From positions 1 to 51,137 of the IMG/VR virus record IMGVR_UViG_3300030098_003180: DNA of 51,137 nt. One strand, given 5' to 3'. Position numbers and translations under genes: made by a program. This stretch comes from a virus. Below, in pieces: positions 1 to 8,400 of the stretch; the first letter of the stretch is position 1; the number at the start of each line of letters is the position of its first letter. Under the pieces are notes generated by a model. The model ran no database searches. It was not told the DNA's origin and worked only from the letters and a program-made list of their open reading frames with translations.

Positions 1-636
1 ATACAGGCTCCACCAGCTAGTATGAAGACTATGTTGCTACAAAACTGGGCTAATTACTTCAAGAAACAAACATATTTTGTTGAAATGGAAATGTCACCAA
101 GACAAATATGGTCTAGATTTGTACAAATTGAAATGGGATGGGATGAAAAACAATTATCTGAACATTATAAACAAATGAAAAATGGTATGGATAAGCGTTT
201 TGAATGGTTAACTGTTGATTATTCAGCGCCATATGCGCAAGAATTAGAACAAAGAATAACTAGCCTACCCATTAAGCCAGAAATAGTAATTGTTGACCAT
301 TTGGGGTTATTTAAGAGCAAACAAAAGGATAACAATATGAAAGTTGAGGAAGCATCTCAAGCTATTATGGAACTTGCAGTAAGACAAAACGTGATCGTCT
401 TTGCTGTTAGTGAGGTAAGTAAGTCAGCTTTCAAAGAAGGTATGGACATATCTTCATCTAGAGGTTCATTTAGAATAGCTTATAATGCTAATAAAGTGAT
501 ATCAATTAACCCATTTAAGAATAAAGAAACAGGTTTAGTGGAGCTATTAGACATTAAATGTGATAAAAATAGGGAAAAAGAGCACTTACAAGTAAGATTG
601 GCTGTTAATAATGTTAGAATAGAGAAATCAGAATAG
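1..636 (+). CDS. DnaB/RecA-like helicase ATPase, 5' end outside window
   Basis: The reading frame is open from base 1, so the N-terminus lies upstream; the first ATG (position 22) falls inside a degenerate P-loop (APPASMKT, with Lys-Thr kept), so it is not the real start. Further motifs fit the DnaB/KaiC-type RecA fold: VEMEMS corresponds to the DnaB H1a 'SLEMS' segment, IVIVDHLGL is Walker B (Asp92 counted from position 22), and VFAVSEVSKS followed by SSRGSFRIAYNAN matches the sensor/arginine-finger region. The likely role is a replicative helicase or helicase-like ATPase acting on phage DNA. The P-loop lacks the usual second glycine (GK becomes MK), which is unusual. Followed after 7 nt by a winged-helix gene in the same operon. 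Family is confident; exact role is inferred. Confidence 0.75.
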   Translation: MQAPPASMKTMLLQNWANYFKKQTYFVEMEMSPRQIWSRFVQIEMGWDEKQLSEHYKQMKNGMDKRFEWLTVDYSAPYAQELEQRITSLPIKPEIVIVDHLGLFKSKQKDNNMKVEEASQAIMELAVRQNVIVFAVSEVSKSAFKEGMDISSSRGSFRIAYNANKVISINPFKNKETGLVELLDIKCDKNREKEHLQVRLAVNNVRIEKSE

Positions 637-643
637 GAGAACT

Positions 644-928
644 ATGTATTATAATACTAATGATGAAACAGGGGGAACTCTGAGGAGTAGTAGAGACGCT
701 ACAACAAAGCAAGAAAATATGATTCTATCTATATTTGAAACATATCCAAATGAAGGTCTTACACCGTTTGATATTGAAGATTTTGCACATGATCAAGAGG
801 TTAGCTGGCCTATAACAAGTATTAGAAGAGCTATTACAGACTTAACTAATGCTGGTAAATTAACTAAAACAGACACTAAAAAACTAGGTAAGTACGGTAA
901 GTTTGTACATACTTGGAAGTTAACGTAA
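644..928 (+). CDS. small winged-helix DNA-binding protein
   Basis: 94 residues. After a polar N-terminus (about 1-22), residues 25-94 read as a winged helix-turn-helix: a helix ending ILSIFETYP, a second helix around TPFDIEDFAHD, a recognition-type helix WPITSIRRAITDLTNAGKL, and a beta-wing with basic residues (GKYGKFVHTWKL). Such proteins bind duplex DNA as regulators or replication accessory factors. It starts 7 nt after the helicase-like gene with GGAGA upstream, so the two are probably co-transcribed. It is followed by a structured leader rather than a tightly packed gene. The specific target cannot be told from the sequence. Confidence 0.6.
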   Translation: MYYNTNDETGGTLRSSRDATTKQENMILSIFETYPNEGLTPFDIEDFAHDQEVSWPITSIRRAITDLTNAGKLTKTDTKKLGKYGKFVHTWKLT

Positions 929-1034
929 ATAATTAGGGTGTAATGTTGTCGGGCCAAGATGTAGTAATAAGCAAATTAACAAATTGGTTGACGATACTAG
1001 GTTACATTGCACCCTATAAATTAAGGAGGCTGTA
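926..1034 (+). promoter_or_regulatory. structured leader with long inverted repeat (element A)
   Basis: Non-coding gap before the 77-residue gene. An outer 12-bp stem pairs 935-946 (AGGGTGTAATGT) with 1004-1015 (ACATTGCACCCT), with one G-U pair. An inner stem pairs GTCGGGCCAA (948-957) with TTGGTTGAC (983-991), allowing two wobbles and one bulge. It begins TAAATAATTAGGG (926-938) and ends CCCTATAA (1012-1019). The same two blocks frame another hairpin at 47046-47152. The strong ribosome binding site AAGGAGG follows the 3' arm. It may be a promoter or RNA leader; the function is not known. Confidence 0.5.
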
Positions 1035-1268
1035 ATGGCTAAAAAAGAAACAAAAAAAGAATCTCTTGATATGGTATTGGACTTAATAGATACTGTAAAT
1101 GAAAGTATTAAAAACATTCATGATAGAGCAGATAATCTTCAACAACAAATAACTAAATTAACTGAAGCTACAAAACTAGATTCAGAATTACATCAAGGTC
1201 AAAATGAAATTAACGATGAGTTTGTAAAAATGGTTAATAGAATGGCTAAAAGGATGGGTATGGAATAA
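1035..1268 (+). CDS. small coiled-coil protein
   Basis: 77 residues, not recognised. A Lys/Glu-rich N-terminus (MAKKETKKESLD) is followed by one long amphipathic helix with regular hydrophobic spacing (residues 13-47, MVLDLIDTVNESIKNIHDRADNLQQQI) and a second helix at 56-77. No cysteines, metal motifs or membrane segments. It starts after a very good Shine-Dalgarno (AAGGAGGCTGTA) and its stop codon overlaps the next ATG (TAATG at 1267-1270), so translation is coupled to the 68-residue gene. It may be a dimeric accessory factor of the replication operon, but no function can be assigned. Confidence 0.7.
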   Translation: MAKKETKKESLDMVLDLIDTVNESIKNIHDRADNLQQQITKLTEATKLDSELHQGQNEINDEFVKMVNRMAKRMGME

Positions 1269-1474
1269 TGGGTGCGCCTAATAAAAAGCCAACCATGATG
1301 GAAATGAAAAACGCAGTAAGCAATGTTATAAAACATGTTGATCAGTTATATCAATATGTGCAATCACTAGACTTGACGTTATCAGAGTATATCAAATTCA
1401 AATCAGACGAAACTACATTTAATGATCATTGTAAAAAGGTTGTAGAAAAACAAAAAGAGGAGAACAAAGAATGA
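1268..1474 (+). CDS. small helical protein
   Basis: 68 residues, not recognised. Predicted mostly helical, with a hydrophobic heptad-like stretch (AVSNVIKHVDQLYQYVQSLDLTLSEYI, residues 15-41) and a charged C-terminal tail ending KEENKE. The start overlaps the preceding stop codon and its own stop overlaps the next ATG, so it sits in the middle of a coupled run of mini-genes. Size and helical character resemble the preceding gene, and the two may form a complex, but sequence similarity is too low to call paralogy. Confidence 0.65.
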   Translation: MGAPNKKPTMMEMKNAVSNVIKHVDQLYQYVQSLDLTLSEYIKFKSDETTFNDHCKKVVEKQKEENKE

Positions 1475-1677
1475 GTTGGTTTTGTCAAACAAAAGAAGCT
1501 GAAGAGCAATTAAAAAAATGTGAAGAGAATAACTGTCCTGATTGTGAGAAATGTATTTGGATATATGAGTCTTATAATGCTATGACAGAATATGGTACAG
1601 TTGTAGAGCCAGTAGAAAAACCTCACCCTTTATTAGACCAGATAATTGAGAAATTTAATGGCAAAATTGTTAGTTAG
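1471..1677 (+). CDS. cysteine-rich small protein, likely zinc-binding
   Basis: 68 residues. Cysteines at 5, 17, 22, 25 and 28 (CEENNCPDCEKC) give a compact Cys cluster that could hold one zinc ion. The C-terminal half is acidic and proline-containing. The start ATGA overlaps the stop of the previous gene; the ribosome binding site GAGGAG lies within that gene's end. The next small zinc-finger gene begins inside this gene's 3' end in another frame (from 1658). Phage proteins of this size and type often bind host enzymes or nucleic acid, but no family was recognised. Confidence 0.6.
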   Translation: MSWFCQTKEAEEQLKKCEENNCPDCEKCIWIYESYNAMTEYGTVVEPVEKPHPLLDQIIEKFNGKIVS

Positions 1678-1819
1678 CTGTAATAAATGTAATATTATGT
1701 GCAATCCTGTGTATGAATTAAGTACACTACGTAGTCAATTTGTATGCAAGGATTGTGCATTAAAAATAATGGAAGGATATTATGATAGAAGACTTATTGA
1801 ATCTGAAGAAACAGATTGA
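1658..1819 (+). CDS. 53-residue Cys4 zinc-ribbon protein
   Basis: Short frame beginning MAKLLVSCNKC and ending EETD. Two paired cysteine motifs, CNKC (residues 8-11) and CKDC (about residues 30-33), plus Cys15, form the classic spacing of a zinc ribbon or treble clef. It overlaps the end of the previous gene by 20 nt and the start of the next (1782) by 38 nt, filling the only gap left between annotated neighbours, which supports its being real. The ribosome binding site is weak (GAGAAATTTA). Function unknown. Confidence 0.55.
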   Translation: MAKLLVSCNKCNIMCNPVYELSTLRSQFVCKDCALKIMEGYYDRRLIESEETD

Positions 1820-2084
1820 TACTATGATAGAAACATATAAAGATTTACATCCAGACGAAGAATACGATGAGTATTCTCAAACACATACTGCCTATAGAGA
1901 TGAAGAAGATGAAAACTATCTTTTGGGTAGAGGTGTGTGGGATAGTGAAGAAGTACAAAAAGAAAGAGCTTTAAAAAAAATAAGGGAGGGAACTTATGAA
2001 AGCACGTTCCGCGAAAAACAAAGGGAGAAAACTACAAAACCTAGTCAGGGATCGCCTTCGCTCTGTGTATACGGAGATTCTTGA
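1782..2084 (+). CDS. acidic small protein
   Basis: 100 residues, not recognised. An N-terminal helix (MIEDLLNLKKQIDTMIETYKDL) leads into a strongly acidic, tyrosine-containing stretch (residues 25-45, DEEYDEYSQ...DEEDENY) and a basic helix (EEVQKERALKKIREG). The last 30 residues are encoded in the region that also encodes, in another frame, the N-terminus of the nuclease at 1996, and look low-complexity. The functional part may therefore be the first 70 residues. Ribosome binding site GGAAGG lies 8 nt upstream. Acidic phage proteins of this kind can be DNA mimics or regulators, but nothing here proves it. Confidence 0.55.
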   Translation: MIEDLLNLKKQIDTMIETYKDLHPDEEYDEYSQTHTAYRDEEDENYLLGRGVWDSEEVQKERALKKIREGTYESTFREKQREKTTKPSQGSPSLCVYGDS

Positions 2085-2349
2085 GACGAATGATATTGAA
2101 TCCCAAGTTATGGGAATGAGTGGAGAAGATATTGTATTATCACCAGCAGCTAAAAGAGTTATACCTTATAGTTTTGAGTGTAAAAATCAAGAAAGATTGA
2201 ACCTTTGGGGTTCTTTAGAGCAAGCAGAAGGAAATTCACAGGACAGACAACCTGTATTAATATTTAAACGTAACAGGTCTAAGATCTATGTCGCTATAGA
2301 ATTTGAACATTTTATAGAATTGATAGACCCTAATTTAAGGGAGATTTAA
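1996..2349 (+). CDS. PD-(D/E)XK nuclease, Holliday-junction-resolvase-like
   Basis: 117 residues. The basic N-terminus (KARSAKNKGRKLQNLVRDRL) with a first helix, the acidic residue in SGEDIVLSP (Glu44/Asp45) and the core ECK motif (Glu61-Cys62-Lys63), followed by a helix with Gln/Glu (SLEQAEGN), match the restriction-endonuclease fold as found in small phage resolvases and VRR-like nucleases. Expected role: metal-dependent cleavage of branched DNA during replication or before packaging. The start is set by GGGAGGG 7 nt upstream and by the conserved basic N-terminus, which forces an 89-nt overlap with the previous gene. Exact substrate uncertain. Confidence 0.7.
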   Translation: MKARSAKNKGRKLQNLVRDRLRSVYTEILETNDIESQVMGMSGEDIVLSPAAKRVIPYSFECKNQERLNLWGSLEQAEGNSQDRQPVLIFKRNRSKIYVAIEFEHFIELIDPNLREI

Positions 2350-2516
2350 TGGATAAAAAAATGGCAACTGATCTTTTAAAGTTAGTATTGTATATACAAG
2401 GACAAGTAGAACACGCAGATAAAACTACTATATTTGGTATATTAAATACTATTGAAAAAAAGTGCAGAAAATTGCGAGGTATCTATTCTTATAGTGAATA
2501 TAAGGAAAGATATTAA
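2349..2516 (+). CDS. 55-residue helical protein, last gene of the left plus-strand operon
   Basis: The start ATG shares a base with the nuclease stop (TAATG), showing translational coupling. The protein (MDKKMATDLLKLVLYIQGQ ... SYSEYKERY) has an amphipathic helix and a basic C-terminal part with a single cysteine. No family recognised. The double stop TAATAA lies directly before the terminator-like hairpin that ends this operon. Confidence 0.6.
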   Translation: MDKKMATDLLKLVLYIQGQVEHADKTTIFGILNTIEKKCRKLRGIYSYSEYKERY

Positions 2517-2520
2517 TAAT

Positions 2521-2546
2521 GTGGGGGTCCTTCCACCCCCATATTA
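2521..2546. terminator. intergenic hairpin between convergent operons
   Basis: A 10-bp stem (G-C core GGGGG/CCCCC, one G-T wobble, flanked by A-T pairs) with a 6-nt loop CCTTCC lies between the plus-strand stop at 2516 and the minus-strand stop at 2544. It reads nearly the same on both strands, as expected for a bidirectional terminator. A long T tract is absent on either side. Confidence 0.7.
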
Positions 2547-5474
2547 ACTTAATGCAGCTAATGCAGCTAATCTAGTTTTTTCTTTTTCTAACTCTTTTTG
2601 ATTCTTTGTTTTTCTTTTAGAGCCACGTTCAAAATCAATATTAGGTAATGCAGAAGTAGAATTATAAGTCATATTAAATAATTTCTTTTTCTGTTTATCT
2701 CTCCATTTAGTAATCCATTTAGGTTTAAACATACCTGTTTCTATTCTAAATGCTTTTTCCCATTGACCTTTAGCAAGAGCTGGCATAGTTTTCCAGAAAG
2801 TTCTTGAACCTTGAATATTAAATATTCTACCTACTTGATACCACCAATCAGAATCATCAGGATTATAATTTAACTTTTTATGTTCTTCATATTCATCTGA
2901 TGTTAAGTTTAAAAAATCTGTTATTTCAGCAGCTGTTATAACATCACTTAAAAACGGTCCCAAATTAGCAACTATAGGACCTTTACCATAATAAGAGTCA
3001 TAATATTGTTTTTCTTTATCAGCGTCACCTGAATGATTCATATTACCTAAAAATTGTAAAAGCTTTGAACTCTCCTCCATAATAGGATTCTCTATTATAG
3101 ATACAGTTGCTTTATTGCTACCTCTACGTTTTTGATCCTCCTCAAAAGGAGTAATACCATAAACAGAAGCAAGGCCTCCAACATCAGCGTCTGATACTAA
3201 GGCAAATAACCCAGGTAACACAGAGTATAATGCAGCAGCTCTAAACATTCTTGTAAAACTTTGAGAAACAATCATTTTACTAGGGTCAAGTGGATCTCTT
3301 TCTGTAAATCTGAAACCTTTAACATCCCTAACTAAATCTTTTACCATATTATAATGTAAATCAAAGAAAGCCCATTTAAAATGTTGATACTGACCTATAA
3401 CTTTACCAGCACGACCTTGCAATATTCTAGCTTTAGCCCAGTTATCGTAATCAAAATGTAATTTTTTAACCATTTCAAATGCCATATTACCTGATGTAGT
3501 TTCAATATGATCATAAAGTTGTTTAGTTGTTGGTGCTTTACCAAGTTTCTGTTCTAATTGTTTTTTATGATAATCAAGTCTAGTCTTTTCCCCCATAAAA
3601 GCATGCGCAAAAGCCATATCAAATGTCTCAATTCTATTTCTATTCTCAGCCCACTTCATAAATGTAGAAAACTTATCAGCACCTTTAGCAAATTTATCAG
3701 CTATTTTTCTTGATGTTTCACCTTTAGTTGACCTAATTAGTTGACCTCTATTATTAACATCAAATCCTTCGGGTATAAGTATAACATCCATAGAACCTTT
3801 AGTTGCAGCAGAAACAGTACCTGCAGCCTCTTTAACGCCCATTAACATACCAAATCTTTTCTTTTGCCTGTTAATCATAGCTTCATTAGTTTGCTCTTTA
3901 CCATCAGTAGTAGAATCATATTCTCTAGATGTCTGATTTTTAAAATCTCTAGTTATTCTATAACCTCTTGTTCCATAAAATATCCAGTTATTAAAAGCCT
4001 GTGTTCTGTTTTTTAAAGCACCCCTGACACTAAAACCTAACTTGCTAGCATACTCAAAAGCGTTTATAGTTCTTACCATGTTATCCATAGCAGATGTAGG
4101 GCTTCCATTACTATATAAAGCACTATCCTTTATTTCAGTCATAATTTCTAATAAATGTTTTGAATAAGCACCAACATCCTTATCACCACCTTTTAAGTTG
4201 TTAGACCTTATACTTTCTAATAACGGTTTCATAGCTGAATGATAATTTAAATTAATTCTAGACCTTAAATTAAAAGATGCTACATCATTTACATATTTGT
4301 TTAAATAATAAACAGGATCTAAACTATAATACTTATCAGTTTCACCAGCTATTTTTAATCTATTAACAACATTTTCAGGGCTCAATTCTTTTTCTAATAT
4401 AGCTTCTACCTGCGCTGGTGTCATATTTTTCCAGTCAATACTTTTATTATCTGACTTTGCAAATGATGCTATTTGATGCATAATATCAGTTAATTCTATA
4501 ACATATTTAGGCGAATATTGTTTTAAACCTACTACATATTCACCCTCACCATTATACTTTTGGTATTTTTCATAAGTTTTAGTATAAGGATTAAACACTT
4601 TTAAATCACTTTCATTTTTCAAAACAAGCATTTCACCATCAGATTTATAATTTTTATTAAATTCTCTAAAATTCATCTTACTACTTACAAGTAAAGCGTC
4701 AATTTGATCTTGTACTTTTTCGTAGGCATTCATTAAATGTTTTCTGTTACCCTCATTAGTTACTGACTGAATTAATCTTCTTGCTGAAATGGCCCCATTT
4801 AAGAGGTTTTTCATACTCTCTACACGTAATACATTCCACTCACTAACTATTGTGTTTTCTGTAGGTGTTTTAGGCAGTGTTGTACCATCTAGTAATTTAT
4901 TATAACGAGTAAGTATTTTACCACCTTCAGTTGTTTCTGTAAATAATGTTAGCTTTCTTAATGCTTCAGTTTTTTCTTTAGGAGTAATAGCGTTCATAAG
5001 TTCAGCTTCTAAGTTTTGAAATTCTTTAAAACCACTTTTTGTAAAAGACTCAGTAAACATAGAATATAATCCATCTATCATAACCTTAACATGTCTTCCA
5101 CCTTCTTGTATTTGTCTTTGGTTATAAGACATAGATTCACCTATAGCTTGAACTAATTCATTACCACCTTTAATATTTCTTGCAAGTGCAACAGGTAGTT
5201 TGACGTTTTGAGAAAACCAACCCTGTCTTTTACCTAAAGTAGATCTCCATTCCATAACACCTGCTTTAAATACTCCTGCATCACCCTTGTCTATATGAAC
5301 AGTAGTAGGGTCCCAAGGTTTACCTGTATAGCGATGCCATAAAAATTCAAAATTCTCACTATTCATACCATCAAATTTCTTTATTAAAGGATCTTTAGTT
5401 AATCCAGCAACTACTTTCATAACTTCTTTAAAGTTTTTTCTTTGCGTACTATCTTTGGTTAAGCATAAAGCCAT
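2544..5474 (-). CDS. large internal virion protein candidate (976 aa)
   Basis: Last gene of the structural arm. Predicted almost entirely helical, Lys/Asn-rich, with a short hydrophobic stretch around residues 740-765 (AAALYSVLPGLFALVSDADVGG), near a region rich in aromatic and basic residues (YQHFKWAFFDLHYNMVKDL). The C-terminus is strongly basic (RGSKRKTKNQKELEKEKTRL). Size, position directly downstream of the 3129-residue protein and helical nature fit a protein packaged in the capsid and ejected with the DNA, as in N4-, P22- or crAss-like podoviruses. No catalytic motif was found. Start ATG is preceded by AAGGAG. Assignment as an ejection/internal protein is inference from context. Confidence 0.5.
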   Translation of the reverse strand: MALCLTKDSTQRKNFKEVMKVVAGLTKDPLIKKFDGMNSENFEFLWHRYTGKPWDPTTVHIDKGDAGVFKAGVMEWRSTLGKRQGWFSQNVKLPVALARNIKGGNELVQAIGESMSYNQRQIQEGGRHVKVMIDGLYSMFTESFTKSGFKEFQNLEAELMNAITPKEKTEALRKLTLFTETTEGGKILTRYNKLLDGTTLPKTPTENTIVSEWNVLRVESMKNLLNGAISARRLIQSVTNEGNRKHLMNAYEKVQDQIDALLVSSKMNFREFNKNYKSDGEMLVLKNESDLKVFNPYTKTYEKYQKYNGEGEYVVGLKQYSPKYVIELTDIMHQIASFAKSDNKSIDWKNMTPAQVEAILEKELSPENVVNRLKIAGETDKYYSLDPVYYLNKYVNDVASFNLRSRINLNYHSAMKPLLESIRSNNLKGGDKDVGAYSKHLLEIMTEIKDSALYSNGSPTSAMDNMVRTINAFEYASKLGFSVRGALKNRTQAFNNWIFYGTRGYRITRDFKNQTSREYDSTTDGKEQTNEAMINRQKKRFGMLMGVKEAAGTVSAATKGSMDVILIPEGFDVNNRGQLIRSTKGETSRKIADKFAKGADKFSTFMKWAENRNRIETFDMAFAHAFMGEKTRLDYHKKQLEQKLGKAPTTKQLYDHIETTSGNMAFEMVKKLHFDYDNWAKARILQGRAGKVIGQYQHFKWAFFDLHYNMVKDLVRDVKGFRFTERDPLDPSKMIVSQSFTRMFRAAALYSVLPGLFALVSDADVGGLASVYGITPFEEDQKRRGSNKATVSIIENPIMEESSKLLQFLGNMNHSGDADKEKQYYDSYYGKGPIVANLGPFLSDVITAAEITDFLNLTSDEYEEHKKLNYNPDDSDWWYQVGRIFNIQGSRTFWKTMPALAKGQWEKAFRIETGMFKPKWITKWRDKQKKKLFNMTYNSTSALPNIDFERGSKRKTKNQKELEKEKTRLAALAALS

Positions 5475-5483
5475 ATATTCTCC

Positions 5484-8400
5484 TTAAAAACAAGACGACC
5501 AAGTCTCTTGCATTTTTTCTAATGCACTTATAGGTTTTGATTCTGTACCATTATGGTAACTGTTATCTCTAAATGTTTTCTTAGGCTGATACCAAGCACC
5601 ATCTTTACCTAACTGTATTACTGAGCTTCCTTCCCACATACCTTTCATAACAGAACTAATCTCGCTATGTGAAGGCATAGTGCCGCCTGGCCCCATTTTA
5701 TTTTGATTGCTTAAATTATATGTCATCCTATACAACTGTACAGGGTCCATAAAATACGAACCATTTACAAATTGAAGCATTAAATCTTGGCCTTGTCTTT
5801 GTAAGTTAGTATCAAATACAAAGTTAGGCAAATCTTTTAATGGAGAAATAAATCCAAATTGATCATATTTCCTTTTACTAGTTCCAAAATTAAATACATC
5901 TCCTTGCAAACTACCATCGTGCTGTTTTATAAAAGCTGTTTTAAATCTATCATTTAATCTCTGAAAAATATTATTAGCCTGTTCCATGCTCATAACATTC
6001 TGAGCCTCACCACGCATTGCTTTATTTAAAAACTTAAATACTAACCTTTCATTAGTGGTATTCTTTCTAAATGATGGGCTTAGTAAGTTGTTATTATTGC
6101 TATCTTTACCTATAATTTCCCAAGTATTATCTGAAACTTTAGGTACTAATAAATCAAATAAAAACTGCTGCATAATTTGTTCTGACTTTGCTGGAGATAT
6201 TTCTTTAACTCTTTGTAAAAAGTCTGAAACAACAACCATATCAATCTCACCCATCATGGAAAGCCTTCTAGAATCTAAAGGTTTAGTAGGGTCTGCATAA
6301 CTACGCCTTTCATTAGACAGAGTTTTAAAGAATCCATCCTTAGTATTAAACATAAGATTTCTAACCATCATTAATTCTGTTTCATTAAAGTTTCTAGAAT
6401 CTCTAGCAAAAGCATCATGCATTGCGCGTCTAACCATATTAACAGTTTTATCACCTAATATAATTTGACCTGGATTATTATATATAACATCACCTTTTCT
6501 TACTTCATATCTTTCACCTTGTTTAAACTCTCCTACTAAAAAGGTTTCTTCATTCCTTCTTCTATAAACAGCAATATGATTTTGAGCTACACCCTTTCTA
6601 TCTTTACGAACAATATTAGTTTTATGTAAATCATAAATATTAGCAGGGTCATTTAATTCTTTAACTATATTATCCCTAATCATTTGATTTCTTTTTAATT
6701 CACCTTGCCAATATTTACCACTTGATGTGTTTAATAAACCCTTTCTTTGCATTGAATTAACAACATCTTCTATCTTATCTATATTGAATATAATACTTTC
6801 AAGACCAGCAAATGTTTTTTGGTCAGACAGATATTTTTTTACTGCATCACTAACTTTACTGTCCCTTGTTTGAAGACCTAAAACTACTTCAGCAATAGAC
6901 GATTCAGAAGGGATAGATTTATGGAAATTTTCTTTAGAGTTTCTTAAACCTATCATAGCTTGAACAACAGGATTGGCAGACATGCCAGATCTAGTTTGAC
7001 CTTTTTTATATCCTTCACCTAAAAATCCTAACAAGTTATCCACAATTGATCCATATTCGTTTTGTTGGTAAGTTTTGGTAGTTTTATCAAACAATAAATT
7101 ACCTTTGTTGTCTCTTTTGAACGATGCAAATTTCATTAAAGATAAATTTTGCTCATACTTATACAACATTTCAAATGCAGACATTTTTCTAGATGTTCCA
7201 TCAGCGAAAGATTCTGTCATATGTATTAAGTTGTGTATACGATCCATTGGTCGTAACACTTTAGATATAAATCCTTCAATAGAAGTTTTAGGACTCAAAC
7301 CATCTCTATTTGCAGCACTAGGCAATTCTTCATAAGTAATATACTCAGCTTTATCTTTTACTTTTGACCTACGTATGTTTAAAAACCCATTTTCAGGATT
7401 TAGCCAAGCCTCTTTAACCATATCTACGTCTTGTATATTACCTCTTTCTTTATATATATCAATAGTAGATTTAATAAGGTTTTTAGTATGTGTCATAGCA
7501 TCTACAAATGCTGCATCATTCTTTAATTCAACAACATATTTTTCACCTTCATAATTAAACTCAAATAATTTAAAGTTTTTATTAGCACCTGTTACTTTAC
7601 CGTCTAAAATAGATTGAGAATACGCTGTTCCAGGTTTAAATAACTCTTGTTTAGTAGATATATATTGCAATAACGTACTAAGAGTAGACACTTGTCTCAT
7701 TAATGGTGCTCTTTTAGATTCTAGCTGCTTTAATACTGCTGCATAATTAGTCATCTGTAAAGGGTTATCCATTTTAACTTCGCTAAATGCTCTATCAAAA
7801 ACAGCCATACTTGCAGGATCATTATATCCAGCAACGTTATAAGCTTCTCTAACAACTTCACCAGGAAGTGCAAAGAAACTAGAAGATTTATCTAAATCAA
7901 AGTCAGCATCTTGAGGTTGTATTACGTCTAAGTAATTCATTTCACTAACTGGGCCTCTTCTTCTGTCTAATAATTTTTCAACACGAGTAATAACCCAATC
8001 ATTCATACCTACTTTAGGAACTCTAAGGTCTATTTTAGCAAGATGTACAGACTGAAAATCATTACCAGTCTTGCCTTTACCCCAAACAAAATTTCTCATT
8101 TTTTCAGTTACTGTAGAGGCTGCATTATTATTTCTTACATTAGGTTTATTTGAGTGACTTTCTAACGTATATGTTTGATTGTAATTACCAAATTTCCATT
8201 GAGTATTATCTAATGTCCCATTTAAATACATTGCTAAATCACCTATTGTTTTAATACCTTCTGACCTAAGAGCTGATTCCATAATAACATTATATGAATC
8301 TAAAATATGTTGCTCAAATTTAATAATTTGCTTACCTATATCATTAAGATTACCACCAGTTTTTTTCATATACTGTTGATGTGGTCCTACTATATGGCCA

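Noticed and set aside
920-1117. Minus-strand frame opposite the leader
   Set aside because: No ribosome binding site; the bases are explained by the hairpin and the start of the plus-strand gene.
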